Source: Undibacterium cyanobacteriorum
GTDB lineage: Bacteria; Pseudomonadota; Gammaproteobacteria; Burkholderiales; Burkholderiaceae_D
DNA length: 64,000 bases
Assembly (NCBI RefSeq): GCF_031326225.1
Contig: NZ_CP133720.1
Span: 3,286,001-3,350,000 of the forward strand
Direction of reading: 5' to 3'
A program made the position numbers and the translations under genes. This document shows positions 8,509-17,188 of this stretch, piece by piece (the first letter of the stretch is position 1; every line of letters begins with the position of its first letter). The notes under the pieces are model-generated. The model did no database searches. It worked only from the letters and a program-made list of their open reading frames with translations, and was not told the origin of the DNA.

Positions 8509-9450
8509 ATGCACTACTTTTCCCGTTATTTCAAACCTACCGCCAGCGTCTTGAGCATAACACTCGCTTGCTTGGGACTCAGTGCATGTCAAACTGTTCA
8601 AGATCAACGCATTCCGCTTCCGAATGGTTTCGAGCAAAACGCAGAAGTCATCGCAGTACGCAAACCCATCGCACAATACAAAGATCAACATTTTGAGCAG
8701 AACACGCCGCAGTTTCTCGTGCATTCGATGAATATTTCTCGCTCACGTTCACAACGCAGTGAGCAATTCTTTTCGAGCAGCGGTGTCAGTGGCATTCAGT
8801 TAAATGGTGCAGATCGTTTTACCCGCTTCTTGTGGAATGAAGTGCTGGGCATGCGTCCAAGCATTCGGCAGCAATATAAACTGAGTAGCGAGCGCGAATA
8901 CCGTTTCCAAGTAGTTCCAAACGTCACATCAAATCTCACGCCCGAACCCGTCGATGTTCAATGTCAGTTGTATCAACTCAGCGATGTCACATTTATCGAA
9001 CGTCAAGAACGTGATCGCAAAGGGAACGACAGAAGTTCGACGTCTACCTCCACAGATCGCCTCTATGGTTTTCTTCGCTGCGAGTTAATGCTGGAAAACC
9101 AAGTTTGGCAGCTCAGTCTCGATGCCGAAGGCACACAATTACCGACCATACAGCTGGGCCGTCCCATCTCTGAAAGTGCAACGGACTACTACACGGTCGA
9201 ACACGAAAAGGGAAATCAATTCTTGGTGAATGGTCAATGGCGAGACATGCCTTTTCAGATTGCCAAAACTTCTGGACTGCATTTCTTCAAAGACCAGGCA
9301 CACATGGCGGCGATGTCCTTCGAGGGGCAAACTCCTAAAGTCTGGCTAGAAAAATCGAATAGCCCCAATACCAAAAAAATTCTTTTCGCCGCCTCATATT
9401 CCTTAATGATGTACGACTGGCTCGATCGCGAATGGCGTAATGGGTTCTGA
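8509..9450 (+). CDS. Putative outer-membrane lipoprotein, unknown family
   Basis: 313 residues. The start at 8509 follows a GAGGA site and puts a lipoprotein signal right at the N-terminus: a basic start, hydrophobic SVLSITLACLG and lipobox LSAC, so Cys at about residue 27 would be lipidated. An upstream start at 8437 would give a second hydrophobic stretch before the signal and is unlikely. The mature part is polar, with a Ser-rich segment (RSSTSTSTDR) in the middle and a C-terminal part rich in Trp, Tyr and Phe. I do not recognise a domain. No close partner: the TetR gene ends 150 bp upstream. Confidence 0.7.
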   Translation: MHYFSRYFKPTASVLSITLACLGLSACQTVQDQRIPLPNGFEQNAEVIAVRKPIAQYKDQHFEQNTPQFLVHSMNISRSRSQRSEQFFSSSGVSGIQLNGADRFTRFLWNEVLGMRPSIRQQYKLSSEREYRFQVVPNVTSNLTPEPVDVQCQLYQLSDVTFIERQERDRKGNDRSSTSTSTDRLYGFLRCELMLENQVWQLSLDAEGTQLPTIQLGRPISESATDYYTVEHEKGNQFLVNGQWRDMPFQIAKTSGLHFFKDQAHMAAMSFEGQTPKVWLEKSNSPNTKKILFAASYSLMMYDWLDREWRNGF

Positions 9451-10096
9451 GAAAATACGCATCTAAAATTCGCGCCCAATTGATGCGGCTTGATTTTCGA
9501 TGGAATAATAAAATGAATCTGCACTGGTCTGTACGACCTGCAGTTGAAGAAAGGCTGAGGTGGTCTGCCGCAAAGGGCTTTAGAAATGGGGAACTAGAAA
9601 TTTCCGGCCCCGGTGTACCGGCGCCATAACACGTGATCAGATGCAAATTTACTGATGCGACGTGCTGCGTGGGTACACCAATTCAATTTAATGCATTTCA
9701 ATGCACTTTACACTGAGCACTTCCCGTATCGATCATCGATACGCGCACAGATCATTGAAAACCTGCCTTCTCATGATCTGATGGTACTCGACGCAAAGAC
9801 CTAGTCTTCCAGATCTATCAATGCACCATGTCTCTCGTGCTGCGCATTACTGCTTACTCTGTATTACCAACTACTTGTTGCGAACTGCTTGTTGCTAACT
9901 TCGTTTAGTTCACTTGGTTTTACTTACTACATATTACTTACTACGTATTGCTGACTACCTATTGCAAACTGCTTCTTACTTACGCCAGCATCAACTCAAG
10001 TGATTTCCAACTCAAATTTGGGCGGCCATTTTAGCCTCGCATCCCACGTGTTGACTCGTCGCTGATTCACTCGACGAAGACACTCAGTCTAAAAAC
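9451..10096. other. 646-bp intergenic region with a palindrome and low-complexity repeats
   Basis: No gene is supported. It holds a GC-rich dyad around CCGGTGTACCGG (9610-9621), a perfect 19-bp palindrome CGTATCGATCATCGATACG (9725-9743), and a degenerate tandem repeat of about 14 bp from 9871 to 9982. Two short minus-strand frames here have no ribosome site. Confidence 0.6.
9871..9982. repeat. Degenerate ~14-bp tandem repeat
   Basis: Units such as CTACTTGTTGCGAA, CTGCTTGTTGCTAA, CTTACTACATATTA, CTTACTACGTATTG and CTGACTACCTATTG follow one another, interrupted by one longer piece near 9900-9920. They are rich in CTACT/TTACT words and not coding in any frame with a start and ribosome site. Confidence 0.6.
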
Positions 10097-10369
10097 TTAC
10101 TCAGCAGCCAAGCGAGCTTTTTCAGCAGCAGTCAAACGTTTAGCGTGAATTTCAACAACTTGCACTGGTGCAGATTGTGTCATTTCCAAATCGTAAGCTT
10201 GTTTTTCAGCGTCTGTCATGCGATTTGCTTTTACTGTGACTGTTTGTACTGTGTTGGCATTTGCGCTGACTTCGGTACTTGCAGTGACTGCGACGACACC
10301 AACGAAGAGCAAAGAGCTCAAGCATGCAGAAGCAGCAGATACGATAGCAGTTGCGGTAATGGTTTTCAT
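10097..10369 (-). CDS. Small secreted protein with two TonB-box-like repeats
   Basis: 90 residues with an AAGGAG ribosome site before the ATG. An N-terminal signal or anchor (hydrophobic stretch to about residue 30, possible cleavage near VSA-NA) is followed by two copies of a ~22-residue unit: VQTVTVKANRMTDAEKQAYDL and VQVVEIHAKRLTAAEKARLAA. The start of each unit (V-V/T-V-x-A-x-R) resembles the TonB box at the N-terminus of TonB-dependent receptors. I do not recognise the family. The two repeats make up nearly the whole mature protein, so it is unlikely to be an enzyme. Confidence 0.65.
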   Translation of the reverse strand: MKTITATAIVSAASACLSSLLFVGVVAVTASTEVSANANTVQTVTVKANRMTDAEKQAYDLEMTQSAPVQVVEIHAKRLTAAEKARLAAE

Positions 10370-10447
10370 GATGTTCTCCTTAAGATCTATCTAAAATTTC
10401 GTCAATTTGTTTCTTCAATTTACGTACCGTTTTCGGTTCGTTTTTTT

Positions 10448-10466
10448 ATCGAAATTGTGTTTCGAT
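10448..10466. promoter_or_regulatory. Inverted repeat upstream of the small secreted protein
   Basis: ATCGAAATTGTGTTTCGAT is a perfect 7-bp inverted repeat with a 5-bp loop, 80-100 bp before the start codon at 10369. It may be an operator or a leader hairpin. The rest of 10370-10666 shows no gene; direct GCTGCAAAAA words lie at about 10639-10660, just after the response-regulator stop. Confidence 0.4.
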
Positions 10467-10666
10467 GGCTGTACTGTATATAAGCCCCAAGTCAAGTACT
10501 AGGCCTATGCGACGAACTGCCAAAAGTCTGGATCAAATGACGGAAAAGACGGATTGAACGGATGGCCCCACTGCGGGACACAAGCCAATTTGTACGAGGA
10601 ACAGCTTAGAAACGGTCTAAAACCGAAGGCTTAATAGAGCTGCAAAAAGCGCTGCAAAAAAGAGCT

Positions 10667-11359
10667 TCAATCTTGCGCTAAGGCAAAGCGATAACCAACC
10701 CCATAGACGGATTGCAGACGCTCTGCCAAGGAACTTACGGCGTCGAGTTTTTTACGTACATTTTTGATATGTACATCAATTGTTCTATCGCTACTCTCGC
10801 GATTATCGTCGAGCGCCAGATCCAATAGTTGCTGACGCGTGTACACACGTCCTGGATGCAAGAAGAGTTCCGCCAAAATGCGATATTCGACTGGGGTCAA
10901 ATTGAGGAGCTGTCCCTGCACTGTAATACTTCGATGTTCCTGATTGACGACGTAAGGCCAAACTTCTAACGCATCCGCATGACTTGCCAGCTGCATGCGA
11001 CGCAATTGTGCTTTGACTCGCGCTAAAACTTCGCGTGGGCTAAATGGCTTACAAACATAATCATCGGCACCCGCTTCTAAGCCATCTAATTTATCGTCCT
11101 CAGCGATCATGGCTGTCAACATGATGACGGGAACAGCGCTGAAGTTGCGCAGTGCCTGACACAAACAAATGCCATCCATTCCCGGCAACATACGATCCAG
11201 TAAGACAAGGTCAAACTTTTGTGTACGCAAGGCTTGAAAGGCCGACGCACCGTCAATGAAATGGGTCGTTTGATAATGATCTGCATGCAGATAATCAAGC
11301 AAGACCTTGGCGATCTTTTCGTCGTCTTCTACGATACAAATATGTGCTTGTTGATTCAT
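10667..11359 (-). CDS. OmpR/PhoB-family response regulator (BaeR-like)
   Basis: Two-component regulator, 230 residues. The receiver domain has the acidic pair EDD at 11-13, phospho-acceptor D55 in LLDRMLPGMDG, and the conserved Lys in DDYVCKPFSPRE. The C-terminal winged helix follows (LTPVEYRILAELFLHPGRVYTRQQLLD; the recognition region is SSDRTIDVHIKNVRKKLD). Sequence style, especially GADDYVCKPFSPREVLARV, resembles BaeR of the envelope-stress system. It follows its kinase by 65 bp on the same strand. Targets are unknown; the divergent peroxidase-like gene is a candidate. Confidence 0.9.
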   Translation of the reverse strand: MNQQAHICIVEDDEKIAKVLLDYLHADHYQTTHFIDGASAFQALRTQKFDLVLLDRMLPGMDGICLCQALRNFSAVPVIMLTAMIAEDDKLDGLEAGADDYVCKPFSPREVLARVKAQLRRMQLASHADALEVWPYVVNQEHRSITVQGQLLNLTPVEYRILAELFLHPGRVYTRQQLLDLALDDNRESSDRTIDVHIKNVRKKLDAVSSLAERLQSVYGVGYRFALAQD

Positions 11360-11424
11360 CGTATCTTCACAGTCCCTAATAATCGAGCAGCGTGCACGCC
11401 CTTTTTTTGCTCTCTCTTGTTCTT

Positions 11425-12903
11425 TTATTGACCTTGCTTACGCTGCTGCGAAGGCAGCAAGAATTCAATTTTCAAGCCGCCTAATGCTGATGCACACGCT
11501 TTAATTTCACCGTAATGTGCCTGAATGATCGTTTTACAGATCGCCAAGCCAAGCCCACTTCCACCTTTGGCCCGCGAACGGGCTTGATCTTCACGATATA
11601 AACGCTCGAACAGCGCCTCATAATTGCCATCACCAAGTCCTGGCTCACTGTCTTCTACGGTCACTGTAACCAAGCCCGCCTGTTGACGCACACAAAGGCG
11701 TAAGCTGCCGCCAGCATTGGTGTAACGCATACTATTTTCAAACAGATTCTCGAGTACCTGAGTTAAGCGTGACGCATCGGCCTCAAGCATTACAGGATGC
11801 TCGGGAAGATCGAGTATCAAGCGCAAATCAACCTCACGCAAGCGCGCTTGCATCCGTTCGCTGACCCGCTTCAGCAGATCAATCAAATCGAACTGGGAAA
11901 ATTGGAAACGCAAACCACCGCTATCAGCCAAAGCGAGCTGGTGCAAATCCTCCACGAGCTTATTCAGATGTTGAATCTCTGCCTCAATCGAACGAATCGC
12001 CTCTTGATTCAATGGCCGAACACCATCGATCAAGGCTTCCACTTCGGCTCGCATCACGGTCAGCGGTGTACGTAATTCATGCGACATATCAGCCATGATT
12101 TTGCGCCGCTTCGTTTCATTCGCCTCCAAAGCACTGGCCATACGATTAATGTGTTCAGCTAAGCTACCGAGTTCGTCTTGCCTCTCAACTTCAACCCGCG
12201 TGTGCAAACGACCCCGTGCAATTTCTTGCGTCACCCGTCGCAAACTCGCGATCGGCTTCACCAAATGCTGGCCTAACCAAATACTGGCAAGTGTGGCCAA
12301 AGCCAATAAGACAATCGCAAAAGTAAGTATGTGCCGAATTTGAGTTCCAACAAAATCGGCCGTGGTTTTTTCTAATTGGAATTCTGGGATCGGTGCAAGC
12401 ATGGTACCAACACGTTGGCCGTCGACTTCAACTGGGGACTGCAAACTTGTATTGGGATTGCGCAAAGGTCCAAATACCGGCTCACCATGTGCATCGAGCA
12501 GGCTGAGACGAGGACCAAACTCCATCCCTAACGGAGGGCCCTCTGGCCGCGATGCAGCGCGCCGGTCGCGTGGTGGTGGTCGACCTTCGGGTCGCGCACG
12601 TTCCGGAGGCGGCGCGTCACCTAGTTCAGCCTCGCTCTGCATTCCGCGATCAAGCGCTCGATTCAAAATCGGACGTACCACTTGTGGGTTATGCCAGAGG
12701 TCGGCGAAGCTACCATGCGCTCGGTAATATCCAGCGAAAGCCTTCGCCACTTTCACCAATTCTTGCTGCTGTTTTTCTTTGAGATAGGTATTAAAACCTG
12801 ATTGCAAACTACGACTACTCAGCCATGCAAGACCACTCACACTCATCACCAGAATGAGAATGACCGATAGTGAAATCTTTTTCGCAATACTCAGTCGCAC
12901 CAC
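11425..12903 (-). CDS. Sensor histidine kinase (BaeS-like)
   Basis: 492 residues: membrane span at about 10-30, a periplasmic sensor region to about 190, second span at about 192-212, HAMP (HLVKPIASLRRVTQEIARGRL), HisKA with H275 in MSHELRTPLTVM, and HATPase_c with the N-box ENLFENSMRYTN and GSGLGLAI. The periplasmic part contains a Pro/Arg-rich insert (about residues 97-125), which is unusual for a folded sensor and could reflect interaction with the cell wall or polyanions. It is the first gene of the two-gene operon with the response regulator. Any ligand is unknown. Confidence 0.9.
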   Translation of the reverse strand: MVRLSIAKKISLSVILILVMSVSGLAWLSSRSLQSGFNTYLKEKQQQELVKVAKAFAGYYRAHGSFADLWHNPQVVRPILNRALDRGMQSEAELGDAPPPERARPEGRPPPRDRRAASRPEGPPLGMEFGPRLSLLDAHGEPVFGPLRNPNTSLQSPVEVDGQRVGTMLAPIPEFQLEKTTADFVGTQIRHILTFAIVLLALATLASIWLGQHLVKPIASLRRVTQEIARGRLHTRVEVERQDELGSLAEHINRMASALEANETKRRKIMADMSHELRTPLTVMRAEVEALIDGVRPLNQEAIRSIEAEIQHLNKLVEDLHQLALADSGGLRFQFSQFDLIDLLKRVSERMQARLREVDLRLILDLPEHPVMLEADASRLTQVLENLFENSMRYTNAGGSLRLCVRQQAGLVTVTVEDSEPGLGDGNYEALFERLYREDQARSRAKGGSGLGLAICKTIIQAHYGEIKACASALGGLKIEFLLPSQQRKQGQ

Positions 12904-13036
12904 AATTTTCCTTTTTGATATGTCAGCGAGAGGGTCGCAGCATTGTAGACAAAGAGTATGAAGAAATCATGAAGCTGGCAAACAAAATCGAATCGTCACA
13001 ACGGCTATTCAAGATTTTTTTCTGCGTACCAATTTC

Positions 13037-13064
13037 TCTTCACATCTTCATTTTTTCTTCACAT
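13037..13064. promoter_or_regulatory. Tandem CTTCA repeats between the two-component and peroxidase genes
   Basis: TCTTCACAT occurs at 13037-13045 and again at 13056-13064, with a further CTTCAT between them at 13046. Direct repeats of this kind are the usual binding form for OmpR-family regulators. The site lies in the gap between the kinase gene (minus) and the cytochrome c peroxidase-like gene (plus), so it could serve either. Inference only. Confidence 0.4.
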
Positions 13065-13183
13065 TGTTCCCCTAGGCTTTCATCCAAGGCGAAGAAAACC
13101 TCATCTTATTAAAGACATACCAGAGCGTTTTTCAAGCAACTTCGTCCATTCTTGACAACTGATTCCATCACGCTGGAGGTCCT

Positions 13184-14560
13184 ATGCATTCCCCTCAATC
13201 ACCATCGCAAACAGCCTTACCTCCGCAACTGCTGCGCGCTGCAATGGGTGGCGTTTTTTTCTTAGCAAGTTGCATCGCCCAAGCGCAAGCGCCTAGACCT
13301 CCTGTTACTTCAACGCCGACGCCTATTCCGACGCCTATACCGTCTCCCGTTGCGAGCAATCCTATTCCACAAACGCCGGTCGCACAGACACGCTTAGAAA
13401 CAATAGGACAAATGCTGTTTACCGATCGCAACCTCTCTGTGCCAGCGGGTACTGCTTGTGTTAGCTGCCATACCGCCGGTACAGGATTCGCGAGCAACCA
13501 TGGCTCACGCAACGGCGTTCCTCAAGGCAGTATCGCAGGTCGCTTAGGTCTACGCAATGCGATGAGCAATGCCTACAACAGCTTCGTCCCTAGCTTCTCA
13601 TTTCAAAGTCGTCCACTCGGCGTGGTGGCTGTCGGCGGGCACTTTTGGGATGGCCGCGCCGACACACTCGCCCAACAAGCTCTAGGTCCTTTCCTCGCCG
13701 CAGCTGAGATGAATAATCCGGATGCGGCCGCGGTCGTACAGAAAGTCGCCGCAGCACCGTATGCTTCACTCATGCGCGCGGAGTTTGGGAATACCATCTT
13801 CTCGAACCCGAACTTAGCCTTCCAAAAAATTGGCGAAGCGATTGCTGCGTATGAAAACAACCCAGGCTTTCGCTCCTTTACCTCGAAGTATGACGCCTTT
13901 GTACAAGGTAAAACGACACTTGCCGCCAACGAATTACGTGGCATGAATTTATTCATGGATACGCGCCGCGCCAACTGCGTTTCCTGCCACAGCATGAAAC
14001 CTAGTTCGAAAGATCCGAAAGATAATCTGTTCACCAATTTTGCTTTTTTCGCACTGGGAGTTCCACGCAATACAGCGATTCCGCAAAATGTGAATCCCAG
14101 TTTCTTTGACCTCGGCATTTGTGGTCCCGCCCGCACCAAACCCGCGCTCACCTCGGTCGTTCCCGCCACCATGAGTATCGAAGATTTTTGTGGCAAATTC
14201 CGTATGCCAAGCCTGCGCAATGTCGCGCTACGTGAAGCCTATATGCACAACGGCTTCTTCAAAAATCTGAATGATGTGGTGGCCTTCTACGCTACACGGA
14301 ACGCCGATCCACGTCGTTGGTATGGCCCTAGCGGCATTGCCAATGATCTGCCTGTCGCCTATCGAAAAAACATTGTGAGCGATCGTGCGCCATTCAATCG
14401 CCCTGCCAGCGCAGGTCCTGCGTTCACCGCCGCCGAGGGTGATGATCTGGTCGCCTTCTTACGAACCTTGAGCGATGGCTATACGACGAGCGCCACCCCA
14501 AGCGTCGCCGCGACACCAACACCCGCGACCAGTATTACAAGCAATCCATTCGGCAAGTAA
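13184..14560 (+). CDS. Di-haem cytochrome c peroxidase family protein (MauG-like)
   Basis: Exported c-type cytochrome of the CcpA/MauG family. It has an N-terminal signal (hydrophobic MGGVFFLASCIAQAQA) and then a Pro/Thr-rich linker (about residues 37-68). Two haem-binding motifs are seen: CVSCH at 92-96 and CVSCH at 265-269. Other family marks are GQMLFTDRNLSVPAGTACVSCH and the HFWDGRADTL segment. Peroxidase activity needs further ligands that I cannot assign by eye; some members oxidise protein side chains instead. A GGAGG site precedes the ATG. It sits divergent from the two-component operon. A second Pro/Thr-rich tail ends the protein. Confidence 0.88.
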   Translation: MHSPQSPSQTALPPQLLRAAMGGVFFLASCIAQAQAPRPPVTSTPTPIPTPIPSPVASNPIPQTPVAQTRLETIGQMLFTDRNLSVPAGTACVSCHTAGTGFASNHGSRNGVPQGSIAGRLGLRNAMSNAYNSFVPSFSFQSRPLGVVAVGGHFWDGRADTLAQQALGPFLAAAEMNNPDAAAVVQKVAAAPYASLMRAEFGNTIFSNPNLAFQKIGEAIAAYENNPGFRSFTSKYDAFVQGKTTLAANELRGMNLFMDTRRANCVSCHSMKPSSKDPKDNLFTNFAFFALGVPRNTAIPQNVNPSFFDLGICGPARTKPALTSVVPATMSIEDFCGKFRMPSLRNVALREAYMHNGFFKNLNDVVAFYATRNADPRRWYGPSGIANDLPVAYRKNIVSDRAPFNRPASAGPAFTAAEGDDLVAFLRTLSDGYTTSATPSVAATPTPATSITSNPFGK

Positions 14561-14591
14561 AAGGCGTTGAATAAAAACGCACTTCAAGGAG

Positions 14592-14623
14592 AAAAACGGC
14601 GACCTCATTTTGAGGTCGCCGTT
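14592..14623 (-). terminator. Terminator of the glucokinase-RpiR gene
   Basis: A perfect 13-bp stem (AACGGCGACCTCA / TGAGGTCGCCGTT) with a 3-base loop. The T-run lies on the minus-strand side (CCGTTTTTC), so it best fits the transcript of the gene at 14715-16643, though the hairpin could also protect the convergent peroxidase message. Confidence 0.8.
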
Positions 14624-14714
14624 GGAACATCCAATCCATTTTAAAGACAACTTCAGTCAAGCAAAGCAGGAGAAAGTTCACTCGCCCCCGCCTCATCCGA
14701 TGGCGTTCTTTCCT

Positions 14715-16643
14715 TTATCGGCTGTGTGAGGTCAATTTGGCCAAAGGCGACGCCAAACTCACACCAGGTGCTTGATTGCTGGCAGCCGCCTTACGTGGCA
14801 CCACACGAGCTTCATCTAATCGCTCGTCGACCTCACCCGGCATGACCCCATTGGCCTGCGGATGACGACGCATAGCGACGCCAACCGCTAACATATCAAT
14901 CACCAACAAATGGAGGATACGGCTCACCATAGGCAAGTGTGTCGTGACATCCTCAACATGATCAACAATCAATGCGACATCGGCTTTACGCACCAAGGGA
15001 GAATGGCTTGCGGCAATCGCAATCACTTTAGCACCACGTTCACGCGCTTTCTCCGCCACTTCAAGCAATTCGGGCAAACGCCCGCTACTGCTGCTGATAA
15101 CCACCACATCGTCTGGTTTCAAAACACTTGCCGACAACAACTGCAATCGAGAATCGGTGTGTGCCGTACTCGAGATCCCTAGGCGTAGAAATTTAAACTG
15201 CGCATCTTGTGCCACCACGCCGTAGTGACCAATCGCATAAAACTCGAGTTTGTTAGCGTGATTGATCAGGTCAATCGCGCGCTCTATCATGTCACGATTG
15301 AGTTGATTGCGAACCTGTAAAATCGATGAAGCGGTATTACCCAGAACCTTGGCACCGAGTTCCAGTGCTGAATCGTCATTCGTCACCTGAATGTGTGTCA
15401 CTGGTACCGTACCCGTCAAACCAGAAGCCAATCGCAATTTAAAGTCAGACAAACCTTCGCAACCGAGGGAGCGACAGAAACGAATCACAGTGGGTTGACT
15501 TACATCGGCGGCACGTGCGATCTCGGCAATCGGATCATTCACAACAGCGCGCGGATGCGCTAACACATGTTCTGCGACCCGTAATTCTGCAGGCGACAAA
15601 TCTGGTCGCACGCGACGAATCTGACTCAGGATAGCTGAACCGGGATCTTGATTTAAGCTACGCAATTGAGCATCAAGAATTGATGAGGCACCGATGAAGG
15701 TCGCTTGTTCTGCGGTAATCACGAAGGTTGGAATGGCGGTCACATAGCGACTAAAACGCCCCTTCTCTTCGAAACGCTGACGAAATGGAGATCGGGCAAA
15801 ATATTCCCCCAAACGCGGCACGATACCACCACCAATATAAATGCCGCCCATTGCGCCCAGGGTCACCGCCAAATTCGCAGCCGCGGTGCCTAACAAAGCG
15901 CAGAACACATCCAATGCTTCTTGGCAGTGTCGATCTTGCTGATCGAGCGCGCGTTGAGTAATTTCAGGCGCTTGCAAATCATTTGACGGCACGGCATCCG
16001 TATCACATAAGGCGCGATAAATCAGTTCCAAACCAGGACCAGACACGAGGCGTTCAAAGGACACGTGCTCAAAATGCTTCCAGACATAGCGCAGGATCGC
16101 GATTTCGCGCTCATTACGTGGCGCAAAACTCGTGTGACCGCCTTCCGATCCAAGAGAAATCCAACCGTCGCCCGCAGGAATCAAGCCGGACACGCCGAGA
16201 CCACTGCCGGGCCCCAACAAGCCAATCACACTTTGTTTGCGTGCCTCACCACCACCGACCTGATGCACTTGATTCGGACCCAAACGCGGTAAGGCCATCG
16301 CCAGCGCGGTGAAGTCATTCACAATCAGCAGCGTGTCAAAGCCCAGCCTTTGACGCATCTCTTCAATCGAAAATTGCCAGTGATAGTTGGTCATACTCAC
16401 CAGATCACCGTCGACAGGATTGGCGATCGCGACCGCTGCATGCGCAATCGTCACACTCTTTAAGCTATCGAGATACGCGCGAATTGCCGCATAAAAGTCC
16501 GGGTAATCTTGGCAGCGCAAAGTCGCGCTGTGTCGAAACTCTCCTTTGGCAACCTCGATCACAAAACGAGCATAGGTACCGCCAATATCAGCCAGCAAAC
16601 GTGGGCTATCGAATTCCTGAATCACGATCGTTTTGGTATTCAC
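14715..16643 (-). CDS. glk: Bifunctional glucokinase / RpiR-family regulator
   Basis: Fusion of 642 residues. Residues ~1-325 are a glucokinase (ROK-unrelated Glk family): ATP/sugar site LLADIGGTYARF at 16-27, LLGPGSGLGVSG in the middle, IYIGGGIVPRLGE near 270. Then comes an RpiR HTH (about 355-405: VNDPIAEIARAADVSQPTVIRFCRSLG) and a SIS sugar-phosphate-binding domain (about 450-590, with VVISSSSGRLPELLEV). The same fusion is known in Burkholderiales. It should phosphorylate glucose and sense a phosphosugar to control transcription. TGTA-N7-TACA sites in its upstream gap and before the maltodextrin TonB receptor are candidate operators. Confidence 0.93.
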   Translation of the reverse strand: MNTKTIVIQEFDSPRLLADIGGTYARFVIEVAKGEFRHSATLRCQDYPDFYAAIRAYLDSLKSVTIAHAAVAIANPVDGDLVSMTNYHWQFSIEEMRQRLGFDTLLIVNDFTALAMALPRLGPNQVHQVGGGEARKQSVIGLLGPGSGLGVSGLIPAGDGWISLGSEGGHTSFAPRNEREIAILRYVWKHFEHVSFERLVSGPGLELIYRALCDTDAVPSNDLQAPEITQRALDQQDRHCQEALDVFCALLGTAAANLAVTLGAMGGIYIGGGIVPRLGEYFARSPFRQRFEEKGRFSRYVTAIPTFVITAEQATFIGASSILDAQLRSLNQDPGSAILSQIRRVRPDLSPAELRVAEHVLAHPRAVVNDPIAEIARAADVSQPTVIRFCRSLGCEGLSDFKLRLASGLTGTVPVTHIQVTNDDSALELGAKVLGNTASSILQVRNQLNRDMIERAIDLINHANKLEFYAIGHYGVVAQDAQFKFLRLGISSTAHTDSRLQLLSASVLKPDDVVVISSSSGRLPELLEVAEKARERGAKVIAIAASHSPLVRKADVALIVDHVEDVTTHLPMVSRILHLLVIDMLAVGVAMRRHPQANGVMPGEVDERLDEARVVPRKAAASNQAPGVSLASPLAKLTSHSR

Positions 16644-16704
16644 TGAGTTCCTTTCAAGAGCTCACGCACAAAGCTCGCACAAATTATGCATGGCAAAAGT
16701 GCAT

Positions 16705-17013
16705 TGTAGTCTGACTAGATCACGGAGCAAACCACCGCCGAGCATTTATCGGAAATTTCATCTCCAATTGAAATTTTACCGCAAAGCAATATCAACCTGT
16801 AACTGTACTACAACAATTATCTTACTTAAGCTACATACCCCCTCCTCCACAAAATCGAGCAGTTTACTCAACAACTACACTGTTTTTCCTAGATAAAAGA
16901 CAAGAAAAGCCTAAGACACCTTGGAAATCCAGCTCCAATAACCATATTTCAAGGAATCAAAGAGGCTGAAACAAAACAAAAAACACTTGAATTGATTCTG
17001 TAGTTTTGCTACA
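16705..17013. promoter_or_regulatory. RpiR/HexR-type operators TGTA-N7-TACA between the two glucokinase genes
   Basis: Two sites in the 545-bp divergent gap: TGTAACTGTACTACA (16798-16812) and TGTAGTTTTGCTACA (16999-17013). A near-match, TGTAGTCTGACTAGA, lies at 16705-16719. The pattern fits the known HexR operator form (TGTA arms, 15 bp). The glucokinase-RpiR protein encoded next door is the natural candidate binder. The rest of the gap shows no gene; a short plus-strand frame at 16633-16896 has no ribosome site. Confidence 0.65.
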
Positions 17014-17188
17014 TTCAATCATCAAAGCAATTAGCTGGTCTGCAGTTTCACGATGAAAACCGCTTCAACGGAAAATATTGAAGCCTGATCTATCGTCATT
17101 TTTGCGACAAGCCATAAACGAATCACGAAGACTGACCGTGGTCGGTAGTCTTGAATGCATCTAAGAATTTATACAAGAATGAAAGCGC

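Noticed and set aside
13603..14220. 205-codon minus-strand frame
   Set aside because: Antisense to the cytochrome c peroxidase-like gene with its two haem motifs; no independent support.
16633..16896. 87-codon plus-strand frame between the glucokinase genes
   Set aside because: No ribosome site, low-complexity content, and it contains an operator-like sequence at 16798.
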